Below, one piece after another: positions 18,248-26,478 of a stretch of 64,000 nt of DNA. Position 1 is the first letter of the stretch; every line of letters begins with the position of its first letter. The DNA is from Alcaligenes sp. SORT26 (lineage in GTDB: Bacteria > Pseudomonadota > Gammaproteobacteria > Burkholderiales > Burkholderiaceae_B). The stretch lies in assembly GCF_017377875.1 (NCBI RefSeq), contig NZ_CP070975.1, positions 1,798,001 through 1,862,000 on the forward strand. Direction: 5' to 3'. Made by a program: the position numbers and the translations under genes. A model generated the notes under the pieces. That model was not told where the DNA came from. It was given only the letters and a program-made list of their open reading frames with translations, and did no database searches.

Positions 18248-19723
18248 TTACAGCTGCTGACACATGTATTTGATTTCCAGGTACTCATCGATACCGTAGC
18301 GAGAGCCTTCGCGACCCAGACCGGATTGCTTGACGCCCCCAAACGGAGCCACTTCGTTGGAAATCAAACCGGTATTGACGCCGACCATGCCGTATTCCAG
18401 CGATTCGCCCATGCGCCAGGCACGTGCGTTGTCGCGGGTGAACAGATAGGCAGCAAGACCATATTCGGTGTCATTGGCCATCGCGATCGCTTCGGCTTCG
18501 TCTTTGAAGCGGAACAAAGGCGCCACAGGGCCAAACAATTCTTCGCGAGCCACGCGCATGGCAGGCGTTGCATCACCCAGCACGGTGGGCGAGAAGTACG
18601 TACCGCCCAAAGGATGAGGAGCGCCACCTTGCAGAACGCTGGCGCCGTGCTCGACGGCATCATCAATCAATTCACGCAGACGGTTGACGGCTTTTTGCTC
18701 GATCAGCGGACCTTGCTCCACGCCCTCTTCCATACCGTTGCCCACTTTCAGAGCAGCAACGCGCTCGCTCAAGGCCTTGGCAAAGCGATCGTAAATACCG
18801 TCTTGCACCAGGAAGCGGTTGGCACACACGCAAGTCTGGCCGCTGTTGCGGTACTTGGAAGCCATGGCGCCTTCAATGGCAGCGTCCAGGTCAGCATCAT
18901 CAAACACGATGAACGGAGCATTGCCACCCAGTTCCAAAGACAGACGCTTGATGGTGGGAGCACATTGCGCCATCAACAAACGGCCCACTTCTGTAGAACC
19001 GGTGAAGGACAGCTTGCGCACGATAGGGCTGGCGGTCAGGACCGCACCCACCACGCGGGACTGGCCGGTGACCAACTGGAACACGCCAGCAGGAATACCC
19101 ACGCGCTCGGCCAGTACGGCCAGCGCCACGGCGGTCAGGGGAGTCAGGTCGGCAGGGCGAACAATAATGCTGCAACCAGCAGCCAGGGCTGGTGCCACCT
19201 TGCGGGTAATCATGGCCGCAGGGAAGTTCCAGGGAGTGATGGCCGCGCACACGCCTACAGGCTGCTTGACCACCACAATGCGCTTGTCCGACTGAGGGTG
19301 ACCCATCACGTCGCCATACACACGCTTGGCTTCTTCGCTGAACCACTCCACAAAGGAGGCGGCGTACAGCACTTCACCACGAGCCTCGGCCCAGGGCTTG
19401 CCCTGTTCCATAGTCATGATGGTGGCCAGGTCATCCGCATTGGCAACCATGGCATCGAACCAGGCGCGCAACAGCTTGGCGCGTTCGTGCCCGCTGCGTG
19501 CTTTCCATTCGCGCTGGGCCACTTCAGCATCGCTGATGACCGATTCGATTTCTGCTGTGGCCAGGCTGGCGACATTGGCCAGGCACTCGCCCGTAGCAGG
19601 ATTAAGAACGGCGAAGGTGTTGCCATCGCCTGCCGAGACCCAACCCTGAGCGGTCCAGGACTGATCTTTAGCCAGGCTGGGATCCTTCAGTTTGCTAATC
19701 AATGATGCCGCGATATTGTTCAT
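18248..19723 (-). CDS. Aldehyde dehydrogenase, succinate-semialdehyde dehydrogenase family
   Basis: The 491-residue protein has the aldehyde dehydrogenase residues N166 (P-W-N-F-P), E264 (L-E-L-G-G) and catalytic C298 (G-Q-T-C). Length and sequence resemble GabD-type NAD(P)-dependent succinate-semialdehyde dehydrogenases. At the cofactor position the usual lysine of K-P-A-x-x-T-P is an arginine (R189 in V-R-P-A-D-L-T-P), which may alter cofactor binding. It is the first gene of the ABC-importer operon, behind a strong promoter, and faces the IclR regulator. It would complete oxidation of the alcohol dehydrogenase product. Confidence 0.88.
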   Translation of the reverse strand: MNNIAASLISKLKDPSLAKDQSWTAQGWVSAGDGNTFAVLNPATGECLANVASLATAEIESVISDAEVAQREWKARSGHERAKLLRAWFDAMVANADDLATIMTMEQGKPWAEARGEVLYAASFVEWFSEEAKRVYGDVMGHPQSDKRIVVVKQPVGVCAAITPWNFPAAMITRKVAPALAAGCSIIVRPADLTPLTAVALAVLAERVGIPAGVFQLVTGQSRVVGAVLTASPIVRKLSFTGSTEVGRLLMAQCAPTIKRLSLELGGNAPFIVFDDADLDAAIEGAMASKYRNSGQTCVCANRFLVQDGIYDRFAKALSERVAALKVGNGMEEGVEQGPLIEQKAVNRLRELIDDAVEHGASVLQGGAPHPLGGTYFSPTVLGDATPAMRVAREELFGPVAPLFRFKDEAEAIAMANDTEYGLAAYLFTRDNARAWRMGESLEYGMVGVNTGLISNEVAPFGGVKQSGLGREGSRYGIDEYLEIKYMCQQL

Positions 19724-19761
19724 TATGCTGAACCTGTTTCTCTTATAGTGAACTTGATAGA

Positions 19762-19791
19762 ATTATAGGAGCCGAAAAATCGTGACGTCAA
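19762..19791 (-). promoter_or_regulatory. Sigma-70 promoter of the ABC/dehydrogenase operon
   Basis: On the minus strand, -35 TTGACG (19791-19786), an 18-bp spacer and a perfect -10 TATAAT (19767-19762). Transcription would begin near 19755, about 30 bp before the aldehyde dehydrogenase ATG. The -35 lies in a dyad (GCCGA ... TCGGC, 19771-19800). Confidence 0.65.
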
Positions 19792-19801
19792 CGAATCGGC
19801 T

Positions 19802-19817
19802 TACGGGTTTACCCGTA
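19802..19817. promoter_or_regulatory. Candidate IclR operator palindrome
   Basis: TACGGGTTTACCCGTA: 6-bp arms round TTTA, ending 11 bp upstream of the -35 of the dehydrogenase operon. The place suits an activator or dual regulator. The IclR protein encoded next door is the natural candidate. Confidence 0.45.
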
Positions 19818-19990
19818 GAACATCAGTCACCGTATTTTTTATTCCGGGGGGTTTAAGGGCACAATGTAGCGCTGGCATCAATGCGGCAAATCTGGCCTAA
19901 TTCAGGACCTGCACGCTTGGTCTGCGGTCTGATTGTCCGTGGGATGCCGCTTGCTGTGCTGACAGACCCTTACCCCTGTTTCCCGAGTTC

Positions 19991-20008
19991 AGCCCGCCCA
20001 GGCGGGCT
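19991..20008. promoter_or_regulatory. GC-rich hairpin in the iclR leader
   Basis: AGCCCGCC-CA-GGCGGGCT forms a perfect 8-bp stem just ahead of the possible iclR start codons. It may limit translation or be part of an operator. No T-run follows, so it is not a standard terminator. Confidence 0.35.
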
Positions 20009-20031
20009 TAGTGGACTTCCTGTGTGTTGTT

Positions 20032-20820
20032 ATGGAGTTAGTCGTAGTGGAAGAGAAGAAACTGGTTCCGGCTGTAGTACGTGCAGTCACCGTGCTGGAC
20101 GAATTGGCGGCCTCGCCGGAGCCCCTGTCATTTACGGACCTGGTCAAACGCCTGGGTATGCCCAAAAGCTCTTTGTATGGTCTGTGCACCACCTTGCTGG
20201 ATCTGCACCTGATTCGTAAGTTGGAAAATGGCAGTTTCACCCTGGGCACACACGTGATGGGCTGGGCCAATGCCTTCCTGTCCCAACTGGACCTGACGCA
20301 AGAGTTTTTTGCGGCGTGGGACGATATGCGCGTCTTGCCTGAAGAGACCATTACCCTGTCCATTCTGGATGGTGAGGATGTGGTCTATATCGCCTGCCGA
20401 AACGGCACCCGGCCACTGGGTTTTACCTTCCGCGCCGGAATGCGTTTGCCCGCGGTTTATACCGCTACCGGCAAAGCCATGCTGAGCACGCTGCAAGGGC
20501 AAGATCTGGAACAAGCCTTGAATCATCCCTGGCCAGAACCGCTGACCGTTCATGGCCCACGCAATAAAGATGATCTGATGGTGGAACTGAACGACGTACA
20601 GCGCCTGGGTTACTCCGTAGACGCCTGTGGCGTGCGTGATGGCATGCACTGTTTTGGAGCAGCGGTTTTTGATTCCAATAACCGGGCAGCGGTAGCCGGT
20701 GTGGCCGTCAGCTTGTTGACTCAGGAAGCCGATGAAGCCGCACAGCGCCGTGCCGGTGAAGCCATGCGCAAGCTGGCCAACCGTTTGTCAGAGCGCTTAG
20801 GCGCATCGCGTAAAGCCTGA
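20032..20820 (+). CDS. IclR family transcriptional regulator
   Basis: The protein has an N-terminal winged helix (P-A-V-V-R-A-V-T-V-L-D-E-L...L-G-M-P-K-S-S-L-Y) and the C-terminal IclR effector domain (about 80-255, with C-G-V-R-D-G-M-H-C and A-A-V-F-D). It diverges from the ABC/dehydrogenase operon and most likely controls it in response to its substrate. Start choice is open: GTG 20011, ATG 20032 (262 residues, used here) or GTG 20047, which has GGAG nine bases before it. Confidence 0.87.
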   Translation: MELVVVEEKKLVPAVVRAVTVLDELAASPEPLSFTDLVKRLGMPKSSLYGLCTTLLDLHLIRKLENGSFTLGTHVMGWANAFLSQLDLTQEFFAAWDDMRVLPEETITLSILDGEDVVYIACRNGTRPLGFTFRAGMRLPAVYTATGKAMLSTLQGQDLEQALNHPWPEPLTVHGPRNKDDLMVELNDVQRLGYSVDACGVRDGMHCFGAAVFDSNNRAAVAGVAVSLLTQEADEAAQRRAGEAMRKLANRLSERLGASRKA

Positions 20821-20923
20821 TGCAGAGCGTCGGACAACGGCGCTTTCAGATATTGGGGCAGCCAAGGCTGCCCGGCAATGCCGTTAGGCCTGAATAACAG
20901 CATCACTTGATGTCTTTTGCCTG

Positions 20924-22330
20924 TTAACAAGACGCCGAGGCGCGCTGCGATGACCTGCCCCACCAGGCCAGCACAATCGCCAATACACAGAGTCCTGCGG
21001 TAATCAGGAAAGTGATGGAAAAGGCGCTACTAATCGCCTGTGCAGAGCTCTCCGCCACCACCTGACCGCCCAATAAAGACGCAAATACCAGGGGAAGTAA
21101 AGAAGCCCCGGCCATAAAGCCCAAATTGCGCGACAAGCCCAGCAGACCCGACAGCAGGCCTTTATGTTCTTCCACGGCCTGAGCCATGACAGCCGTGTTA
21201 TTGGCGGCCATAAATAACTGGAACCCGGGCGTGATCAGAACCAGCGCGATGATATAGCCTGCCACCCCAAAAAAGTGAGGGAAAATGGCAAAGCAACACA
21301 GCCCCATACCCGACAGCAGCAAACCCAGCATCAGGGTTCGATGTACACCAAAGCGATCCGTAATACGGCCTGCAGGAACCCCGGACAAGGCAGCCGCCAA
21401 TGGCCCCATTGCCATCACCACGCCGGTTTCAGCCTCTTTTAAACCCAGCCCAAAAAATAGAAAAAACGGCCCGACCACCAGGGTAGACATCATGATGGCA
21501 CCCACCAGCAGATTCATGCTGAGCGAGCTCACCAACGCGCGTTCCCCCAGCAAAGTGACAGGCACCAAAGGGCGAGTCGCCTGTCGTTCGGTTCGGATAA
21601 ACAGCCACAGCGACACGACACCCGGAATCAGCCAGATCCAGGGCTGGATGACCAGCCCCACCTTGCCGCCAGTGGCCAGTAAAGAGAAACATAGCAAGGT
21701 GATGAACAACCAGACACTGCCTGCCCAATCCGTGCTTTGAGCAGAGCCACCAGTTGCTTTCTCATGGGGAACACCGCGTAAGGCCAATACCCATAATCCT
21801 GACCCTGCCAGCCCCAGCAAGACAAAGGCGGCACGCCAACCCAGAGCGCCGATTAACACGCCTCCCAAGGACGGCCCCAGAGCTGTGCCTATCGCTGACA
21901 TGGTTCCCATCAAGCCCATCACTGTTCCCAGCCGCGCTTTGGGTACCAAACCTTTAGCCATCGACAGGGGCAACGCCATCAAGATAGCCGCTGCCAATCC
22001 TTGCAACGCACGAGCGGCAATCAGCCACCCCAGGCTTGGAGCCCCTGCACACAGTGCCGAGGCCAAGGTGAACAGCGCCAAACCCGTTAACAAGACACGC
22101 CTATGCCCATATAAGTCTCCCAGACGACCCACAAGCACAATCGTGACCGTCACCGCCAGCAGATACGCCAGCACGACCCACTGAACCTGCTGGACGCCTG
22201 CCGAAAATACTCGGCTCAGGGTGGGCAAGGCCACCGTGACAATGCTGGTCCCCAAAGAGGCCAGCAAAATAGAACCAGCCAAAGCAAACAGCAAACCTGT
22301 ACTGCCCGTCGATATCATTTGTTTTTTCAT
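20924..22330 (-). CDS. MFS drug exporter, DHA2 (14-TMS) family
   Basis: The 468-residue protein has about 14 hydrophobic segments. It carries L-G-T-S-I-V-T-V-A-L-P-T-L in helix 1, G-R-L-G-D-L-Y-G-H-R-R (motif A) and G-x-L-G-P-S-L-G-G-V-L (motif C of antiporters). It should expel hydrophobic drugs or dyes with proton exchange. The ATG at 22330 (M-K-K-Q-M) is preferred; the open frame runs further upstream but would cover the promoter. It is transcribed away from the MerR regulator from a promoter with 19-bp spacing. Confidence 0.88.
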   Translation of the reverse strand: MKKQMISTGSTGLLFALAGSILLASLGTSIVTVALPTLSRVFSAGVQQVQWVVLAYLLAVTVTIVLVGRLGDLYGHRRVLLTGLALFTLASALCAGAPSLGWLIAARALQGLAAAILMALPLSMAKGLVPKARLGTVMGLMGTMSAIGTALGPSLGGVLIGALGWRAAFVLLGLAGSGLWVLALRGVPHEKATGGSAQSTDWAGSVWLFITLLCFSLLATGGKVGLVIQPWIWLIPGVVSLWLFIRTERQATRPLVPVTLLGERALVSSLSMNLLVGAIMMSTLVVGPFFLFFGLGLKEAETGVVMAMGPLAAALSGVPAGRITDRFGVHRTLMLGLLLSGMGLCCFAIFPHFFGVAGYIIALVLITPGFQLFMAANNTAVMAQAVEEHKGLLSGLLGLSRNLGFMAGASLLPLVFASLLGGQVVAESSAQAISSAFSITFLITAGLCVLAIVLAWWGRSSQRASASC

Positions 22331-22364
22331 GTCCAACTTCTTGTTGTCAGAGGAGTGTTCACCT

Positions 22365-22395
22365 ACTATGCAACTTAAAGCCAACTTGAGGTCAA
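22365..22395 (-). promoter_or_regulatory. MerR/SoxR-type promoter of the exporter gene
   Basis: On the minus strand, -35 TTGACC (22395-22390), a 19-bp spacer and -10 CATAGT (22370-22365). The spacer and -35 contain an 18-bp dyad (22374-22391, CCTCAAGTTGGCTTTAAG read on the minus strand) that matches the E. coli SoxR box CCTCAAGTTAACTTGAGG at 14 of 18 positions. The long 19-bp spacer is the hallmark of promoters switched on by MerR-family twisting. Confidence 0.65.
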
Positions 22396-22397
22396 GC

Positions 22398-22829
22398 ATG
22401 AAACTCATTGATATTGGGGCCCTATCCAAAACCAGTGGGGTCAGCACCTCCACGCTGCGCTACTACGAGGAAATGGGCTTGATCCAGTCACCGGCCCGCA
22501 ACGGCCTGCGACGCCAATATAGCGAAGACACCCTGGTACAGTTGGCGGTGATCTCCTTAGGCAAAGCAGCGGGGTTCTCACTGGAAGAAATCGGCAAAAT
22601 GTTCGATAAAGACACACCTTCCGATCTCCCCCGCCCCACTTTGCAACAACGCGCAAATGACATTGATCGCCAAATTCGTCGAATGAAAACCCTAAGCCAT
22701 ATGCTGCGTCATGTTGCCCAATGCCAGGCCCCCTCGCACATGGAGTGCGAGCGTTTTCGCAAGCTGCTGCGTGTGGCTTGCCCAGCAATCCCGGCTGCCC
22801 CCAACATGGCCCCAGACACCGAGCAATAG
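22398..22829 (+). CDS. MerR family transcriptional regulator
   Basis: The 143-residue protein begins with a MerR winged helix (M-K-L-I-D-I-G-A-L-S-K-T-S-G-V-S-T-S-T-L-R-Y-Y-E), followed by the long dimer helix. Three cysteines (C109, C117, C128) are present, but not the C-x2-C-x-C-x5-C iron-sulfur cluster of SoxR, so its signal is different. It faces the DHA2 exporter across only 67 bp and most likely activates it. The ATG at 22398 is chosen by domain start; the frame is open further upstream, inside the exporter gene. Confidence 0.88.
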   Translation: MKLIDIGALSKTSGVSTSTLRYYEEMGLIQSPARNGLRRQYSEDTLVQLAVISLGKAAGFSLEEIGKMFDKDTPSDLPRPTLQQRANDIDRQIRRMKTLSHMLRHVAQCQAPSHMECERFRKLLRVACPAIPAAPNMAPDTEQ

Positions 22830-22918
22830 ACCCATACAGCACTAAAAACCACAGCACTGCCCCTGCCCAGTCCAGCGCCCAGCTACAATAGCTATTCTCT
22901 TTATTTCAGGCAGTTTTT

Positions 22919-24322
22919 GTGAGCTCCCCCATCGTGCCCTCTACTTCTTTCAGTACCCTCCCCCTGCTTCCTGCCTTGCTCGAAACCCTGGATAGCTTGG
23001 GCTTTGAAAAGATGACGGCCATTCAGGAGCAAAGCCTGCCGCTGATTCTGCAAGGCCGCGACCTGATCGCCCAAGCCAAGACCGGCAGCGGCAAAACCGC
23101 CGCATTTGGCCTGGGTCTGTTGCAAACCCTGAACCCCAGCAAGCTGACACCACAAGCCCTGGTGATCTGTCCCACGCGCGAGCTGGCCGACCAGGTCACC
23201 ACCGAGCTGCGCCGTCTGGCGCGCCAGATTCCTAACGTGCGCATGCTGACTCTGTGTGGTGGCGTGCCCTCACGTCCGCAAACCGAAGCCTTGCGCAACG
23301 GTACTCACGTCGTGGTGGGAACGCCTGGCCGAATTCAGGATCATCTGGAACGCGGCAATCTGGACCTGTCCGCCCTGAAGACCCTAGTGCTGGACGAAGC
23401 CGACCGCATGGTGGATATGGGCTTTCATGACGATATTGTGGCCATTGCCTCGCACTGCCCGCCCCGTCGTCAGACCCTGCTGTTTTCGGCCACCTACCCG
23501 GACAATATCCGCAAGCTCAGCGCCCGCTTTCTGAAAAACCCCGCAGAAGTCAAAGTGGAAGCGCTGCACGATGCCAGCCAGATCGAACAGATTTTTTACG
23601 AAGTTCACCCCGAGCACCGCTTGTCTGCCGTGGTGACACTGCTGGAACATTTCCGCCCCGCCTCTACCCTGATTTTCTGCAACACCAAAATGCGTTGTCA
23701 GGAAGTGGTGGAAGAGCTGCAATCCGAAGGCATCCAGGCCCTGGCCTTGACCGGCGATCTGGAACAGCGTGATCGCGACGAAATTCTGGTGCAGTTTTCC
23801 AATCAAAGCTGCGCCGTACTGGTGGCGACCGATGTGGCCTCTCGCGGTCTGGATATCCAGAACCTGGGTGCGGTCATTAACGTGGATGTCACCAAGGACA
23901 GCGAAGTGCATATCCACCGCGTAGGCCGTGTTGGCCGTGGTGATCAGAAAGGCCTGGCCTTGAACCTGGTCTCGCGCAACGAACTGCGTTGGGTCAAGCT
24001 GATTGAAGACTTCCAGGGCCGTGAAGTGAAATGGGGCAATTTGAAAGGCTTGCGCTCCCAATCCAAAGAGCCGCTGCGCGCGCCCATGATGACGCTGGAA
24101 ATTCAGGGTGGGAAAAAAGACAAGCTGCGTCCCGGCGATTTGCTGGGTGCCTTGACGCGTGATGTAGGTCTGAAAGGGGATCAGGTCGGCAAGATTGCGA
24201 TTACCGACGCCCGCTCCTACGTGGCTCTGGATCGTGGGATTGCCCGTCAATTCTTTGACCGCATTGCAGAGACCAATATCAAAGGCCGCCGCTTCCGCAT
24301 GCGCTTTGTGGAAGATAAGTAA
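22919..24322 (+). CDS. dbpA: ATP-dependent RNA helicase DbpA
   Basis: The 467-residue DEAD-box helicase has the Q-motif (A-I-Q-E-Q), motif I G-S-G-K-T (56-60), D-E-A-D (159-162), S-A-T and H-R-V-G-R-V-G-R. The C-terminal domain of about 75 residues (K-L-R-P-G-D-L-L-G-A-L-T...I-K-G-R-R-F-R-M-R) is the DbpA domain that binds helix 92 of 23S rRNA. It works in large ribosomal subunit assembly. Translation starts at GTG 22919. It is a single-gene unit. Confidence 0.95.
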   Translation: MSSPIVPSTSFSTLPLLPALLETLDSLGFEKMTAIQEQSLPLILQGRDLIAQAKTGSGKTAAFGLGLLQTLNPSKLTPQALVICPTRELADQVTTELRRLARQIPNVRMLTLCGGVPSRPQTEALRNGTHVVVGTPGRIQDHLERGNLDLSALKTLVLDEADRMVDMGFHDDIVAIASHCPPRRQTLLFSATYPDNIRKLSARFLKNPAEVKVEALHDASQIEQIFYEVHPEHRLSAVVTLLEHFRPASTLIFCNTKMRCQEVVEELQSEGIQALALTGDLEQRDRDEILVQFSNQSCAVLVATDVASRGLDIQNLGAVINVDVTKDSEVHIHRVGRVGRGDQKGLALNLVSRNELRWVKLIEDFQGREVKWGNLKGLRSQSKEPLRAPMMTLEIQGGKKDKLRPGDLLGALTRDVGLKGDQVGKIAITDARSYVALDRGIARQFFDRIAETNIKGRRFRMRFVEDK

Positions 24323-24644
24323 AAAGGGCTGTCCCAGAGGCAAAACCAAGAACCGGCAACGTCGATAAAAAAGCCTCGTGCTCATAATAACTAGTGCCGT
24401 TGCCGAGTCAAAAAACTGCTGTCACCCATGCCAGAAGATGAAGGCTATCCGCTTGCCAAGCCAGATTTTAAAATAAAACTCGCGGCACAAAGAAAAATAT
24501 ATAAACTACAGACCAAGGCAATAGGTACTGCGAACTCGCGTCTGTTTTCACCAAAGACATCAGAAACACACAAAAGCCAGGAAAAACAGACAATCGCCTT
24601 GAGATCATTAGCCAATTAACAAGTCGCAAACAAAAGGAAAAGCC
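24323..24644. other. Non-coding AT-rich spacer
   Basis: This 322-bp gap before the OsmC gene shows no convincing gene; the one open frame (24428-24619) lacks a ribosome site and recognisable sequence. CGGCAACG and CGTTGCCG form an 8-bp repeat pair around 24352 and 24402. A likely ribosome site AAAGGAAAA precedes the OsmC ATG at 24645. Confidence 0.4.
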
Positions 24645-25091
24645 ATGAGCAACCACATTTTTTCCGCTACTGCTACGTTAATCGACCAACTAAAGATTGA
24701 ATGCACAGCAAGGGATTCCTCGTTTTTCCTGACTGAACCGGGCAAGCAAAGCGATGCAAATAGTGGCATGACTCCCTTGGAGGCGCTGCTTTCAGCCATT
24801 GGTGCCTGCAAATGCATTGCTGCAAAAGCTTTTGCAAAGAGTCAAAAAATTGACTTAATCGACATCAAAGTCAAGATGGACGGTGAAATAGATACCGATG
24901 GATTCTATGGAATCAACAAAGAAGCAAAAATGGGATTTCATAAAATCACATCCCAATACTATATTCAGGCCAACAACAGTGATGAAGAAATAAAAGAGTT
25001 TGTCAGTTTCATTGAAAGAACCTGCCCAGTTCTGGACACAATAATAAATGCACCTGAACTCTCAAACGAGATCAACATTATCAAAAAATAA
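24645..25091 (+). CDS. OsmC family protein
   Basis: The 148-residue protein has the OsmC/Ohr fold signs: G-M-T-P-L-E-A-L-L-S-A-I-G-A-C and a second cysteine in R-T-C-P-V-L. C55 (with C57 beside it) and C127 would form the redox pair that reduces organic peroxides in this family; the extra C57 is unusual. Coding is clearly AT-richer than dbpA and hcaR on either side, a sign of possible transfer. It stands alone and ends at a terminator that overlaps the 3' end of the LysR gene. Confidence 0.85.
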   Translation: MSNHIFSATATLIDQLKIECTARDSSFFLTEPGKQSDANSGMTPLEALLSAIGACKCIAAKAFAKSQKIDLIDIKVKMDGEIDTDGFYGINKEAKMGFHKITSQYYIQANNSDEEIKEFVSFIERTCPVLDTIINAPELSNEINIIKK

Positions 25092-25122
25092 GATAAAGTC
25101 CGTCTTCTTATAGAAAATGTCG

Positions 25123-25156
25123 TAGCCTGTGTGAGTGACTACATACAGGCTATTTT
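25123..25156 (+). terminator. Terminator after the OsmC gene
   Basis: TAGCCTGT (25123-25130) pairs with ACAGGCTA (25145-25152), followed by TTTT. It overlaps the last codons of the convergent LysR gene. Confidence 0.6.
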
Positions 25157-26092
25157 ACTGGGCGCCTGTTTCAAATGACTGACCGCTGAAGGTCCCGAAC
25201 CATGCCAGCGTGCCAGCTCCCGTATACGCTCTATCAGGCTGGCAGCGGCTTCACTCATGCTGCCGGTCTCTCGTGGGTAGGCCATCAATAACTCGCAGCG
25301 CGGGCCACCGCCGATCAAGGGCCGCGACACCACATTCTTGGGCATGAAGTATTCCGCGTAAGTCGGCAGCAAGGTGTAGCCCAAACCGGCCGCCACCAGA
25401 TTAATGCTCATCAAGGGGTTGGCCGAGTTATAGGTGTGCTCGGGCACAACCTTATGGTGGGCCAGATAACGAGCCAGCACATCGTGCATGGAACGGCCAT
25501 AGGAGCGGTCCACCGCAATCATGGGCAGGCGGTTCAAGCGCGCAGGCGGGATCAGGCTATACGCTTCCAGGCGATGGCCTTTAGGCAGATAGACTCGCAA
25601 AGGCTCATCCAGTACCACCTCGCTACAGACATTGCTTGCCCGCACCGGACCGCGCATAAAACCCAGATCCAATTCCCCTCGGGCCATGGCCCCTTCCTGC
25701 TCGTTGGACGTCAGACTGCGCAGCACCACATCCACCTGCGGAAAAGCAGCACGGAAAGCGGGCAAGACTGCCGGAAAAATACGGACTTCTGCCGCGGGCA
25801 CAAAACCTATCGTCAGCACTTCCCTGGCTTGCGACGCCGCCTTGCCGGCACGTATCACCGCCTCGTCTACTTTCTGCAAAATCTCGCGGGCATCATCCAG
25901 GAAAACAGCCCCCGCTTCTGTCAGCTCGACTTTGCGACGAGTCCGGTTCAGCAAGGGATAGCCGATCTCTTCCTCCAGATTACGGATCTGCTCGCTCAAG
26001 GAGGGTTGAGAGGTGTAGAGCCGCTCGGCAGCACGGGTGAAATTCAACTCTTCCGCGACTGCAACGAAGTAACGCAAGTGTCGCAATTCCAA
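25139..26092 (-). CDS. hcaR: LysR family regulator, HcaR-like
   Basis: The 317-residue protein opens M-E-L-R-H-L-R-Y-F-V-A-V-A-E-E-L-N-F-T-R-A-A-E, the HcaR/CatM-type winged helix, followed by the LysR ligand-binding domain (about 90-300). It diverges from the hca-mhp operon, so it very likely activates it in the presence of phenylpropionate or cinnamate. E. coli HcaR plays this role for hcaEFCBD. The symbol is given by similarity of the first 60 residues and by context. Confidence 0.82.
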   Translation of the reverse strand: MELRHLRYFVAVAEELNFTRAAERLYTSQPSLSEQIRNLEEEIGYPLLNRTRRKVELTEAGAVFLDDAREILQKVDEAVIRAGKAASQAREVLTIGFVPAAEVRIFPAVLPAFRAAFPQVDVVLRSLTSNEQEGAMARGELDLGFMRGPVRASNVCSEVVLDEPLRVYLPKGHRLEAYSLIPPARLNRLPMIAVDRSYGRSMHDVLARYLAHHKVVPEHTYNSANPLMSINLVAAGLGYTLLPTYAEYFMPKNVVSRPLIGGGPRCELLMAYPRETGSMSEAAASLIERIRELARWHGSGPSAVSHLKQAPSKIACM

Positions 26093-26478
26093 GTTTGTCT
26101 CCTGTCAAATTAGTCGCCCTCTGCCCGGCTCGGACCCGAACAGCATCTGGCTCGTCCTGCGGTATCTCACCTGAACAGGCCGTTCTTGTAATCACTATTG
26201 TCGCTGCTACCAAGACTTCAAAAACAGCTTCGATTCTCATTGCTGCAGCGCAGCAATTGAAGCTCACGTAAACCCTATGCCTCTGTAAGACCGCATCAAT
26301 ATTGGACTTCAGACTTAAGCCCTATCCATACCAGGGTTTTAAAGCGGACTTATCGGGTTTGCCGATCACCCGATCTAAAGCAAGTATTGGTCGGATTCAT
26401 TTCAAGCTTCTACATTTTGCCGTTGGCGACAAAAACCTGTTTTGCAAAAGCACGCATTGCAATAGCGAGGAGCAAGCG
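26093..26478. other. Divergent regulatory region hcaR / hcaE
   Basis: No gene is seen in this 386-bp spacer. It holds the promoters for the LysR gene and the catabolic operon and the palindromic element at 26226-26264. The hcaE ribosome site GCGAGGAGC lies at about 26465-26473. Confidence 0.5.
26226..26264. promoter_or_regulatory. Candidate HcaR operator
   Basis: ATTGCTGC-AGC-GCAGCAAT (26239-26257) is a perfect 8-bp inverted repeat. It lies inside outer arms AGCTTC (26226-26231) and GAAGCT (26259-26264). It is the most symmetric element between the regulator and the operon. Confidence 0.45.

Noticed and set aside
20032-20820. IclR protein as regulator of the DHA2 exporter downstream
   Set aside because: The exporter is convergent with it and has its own divergent MerR gene and promoter.
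24428-24619. 63-residue open frame upstream of the OsmC gene
   Set aside because: No ribosome site, no recognisable sequence and lysine-rich composition typical of random AT-rich DNA.
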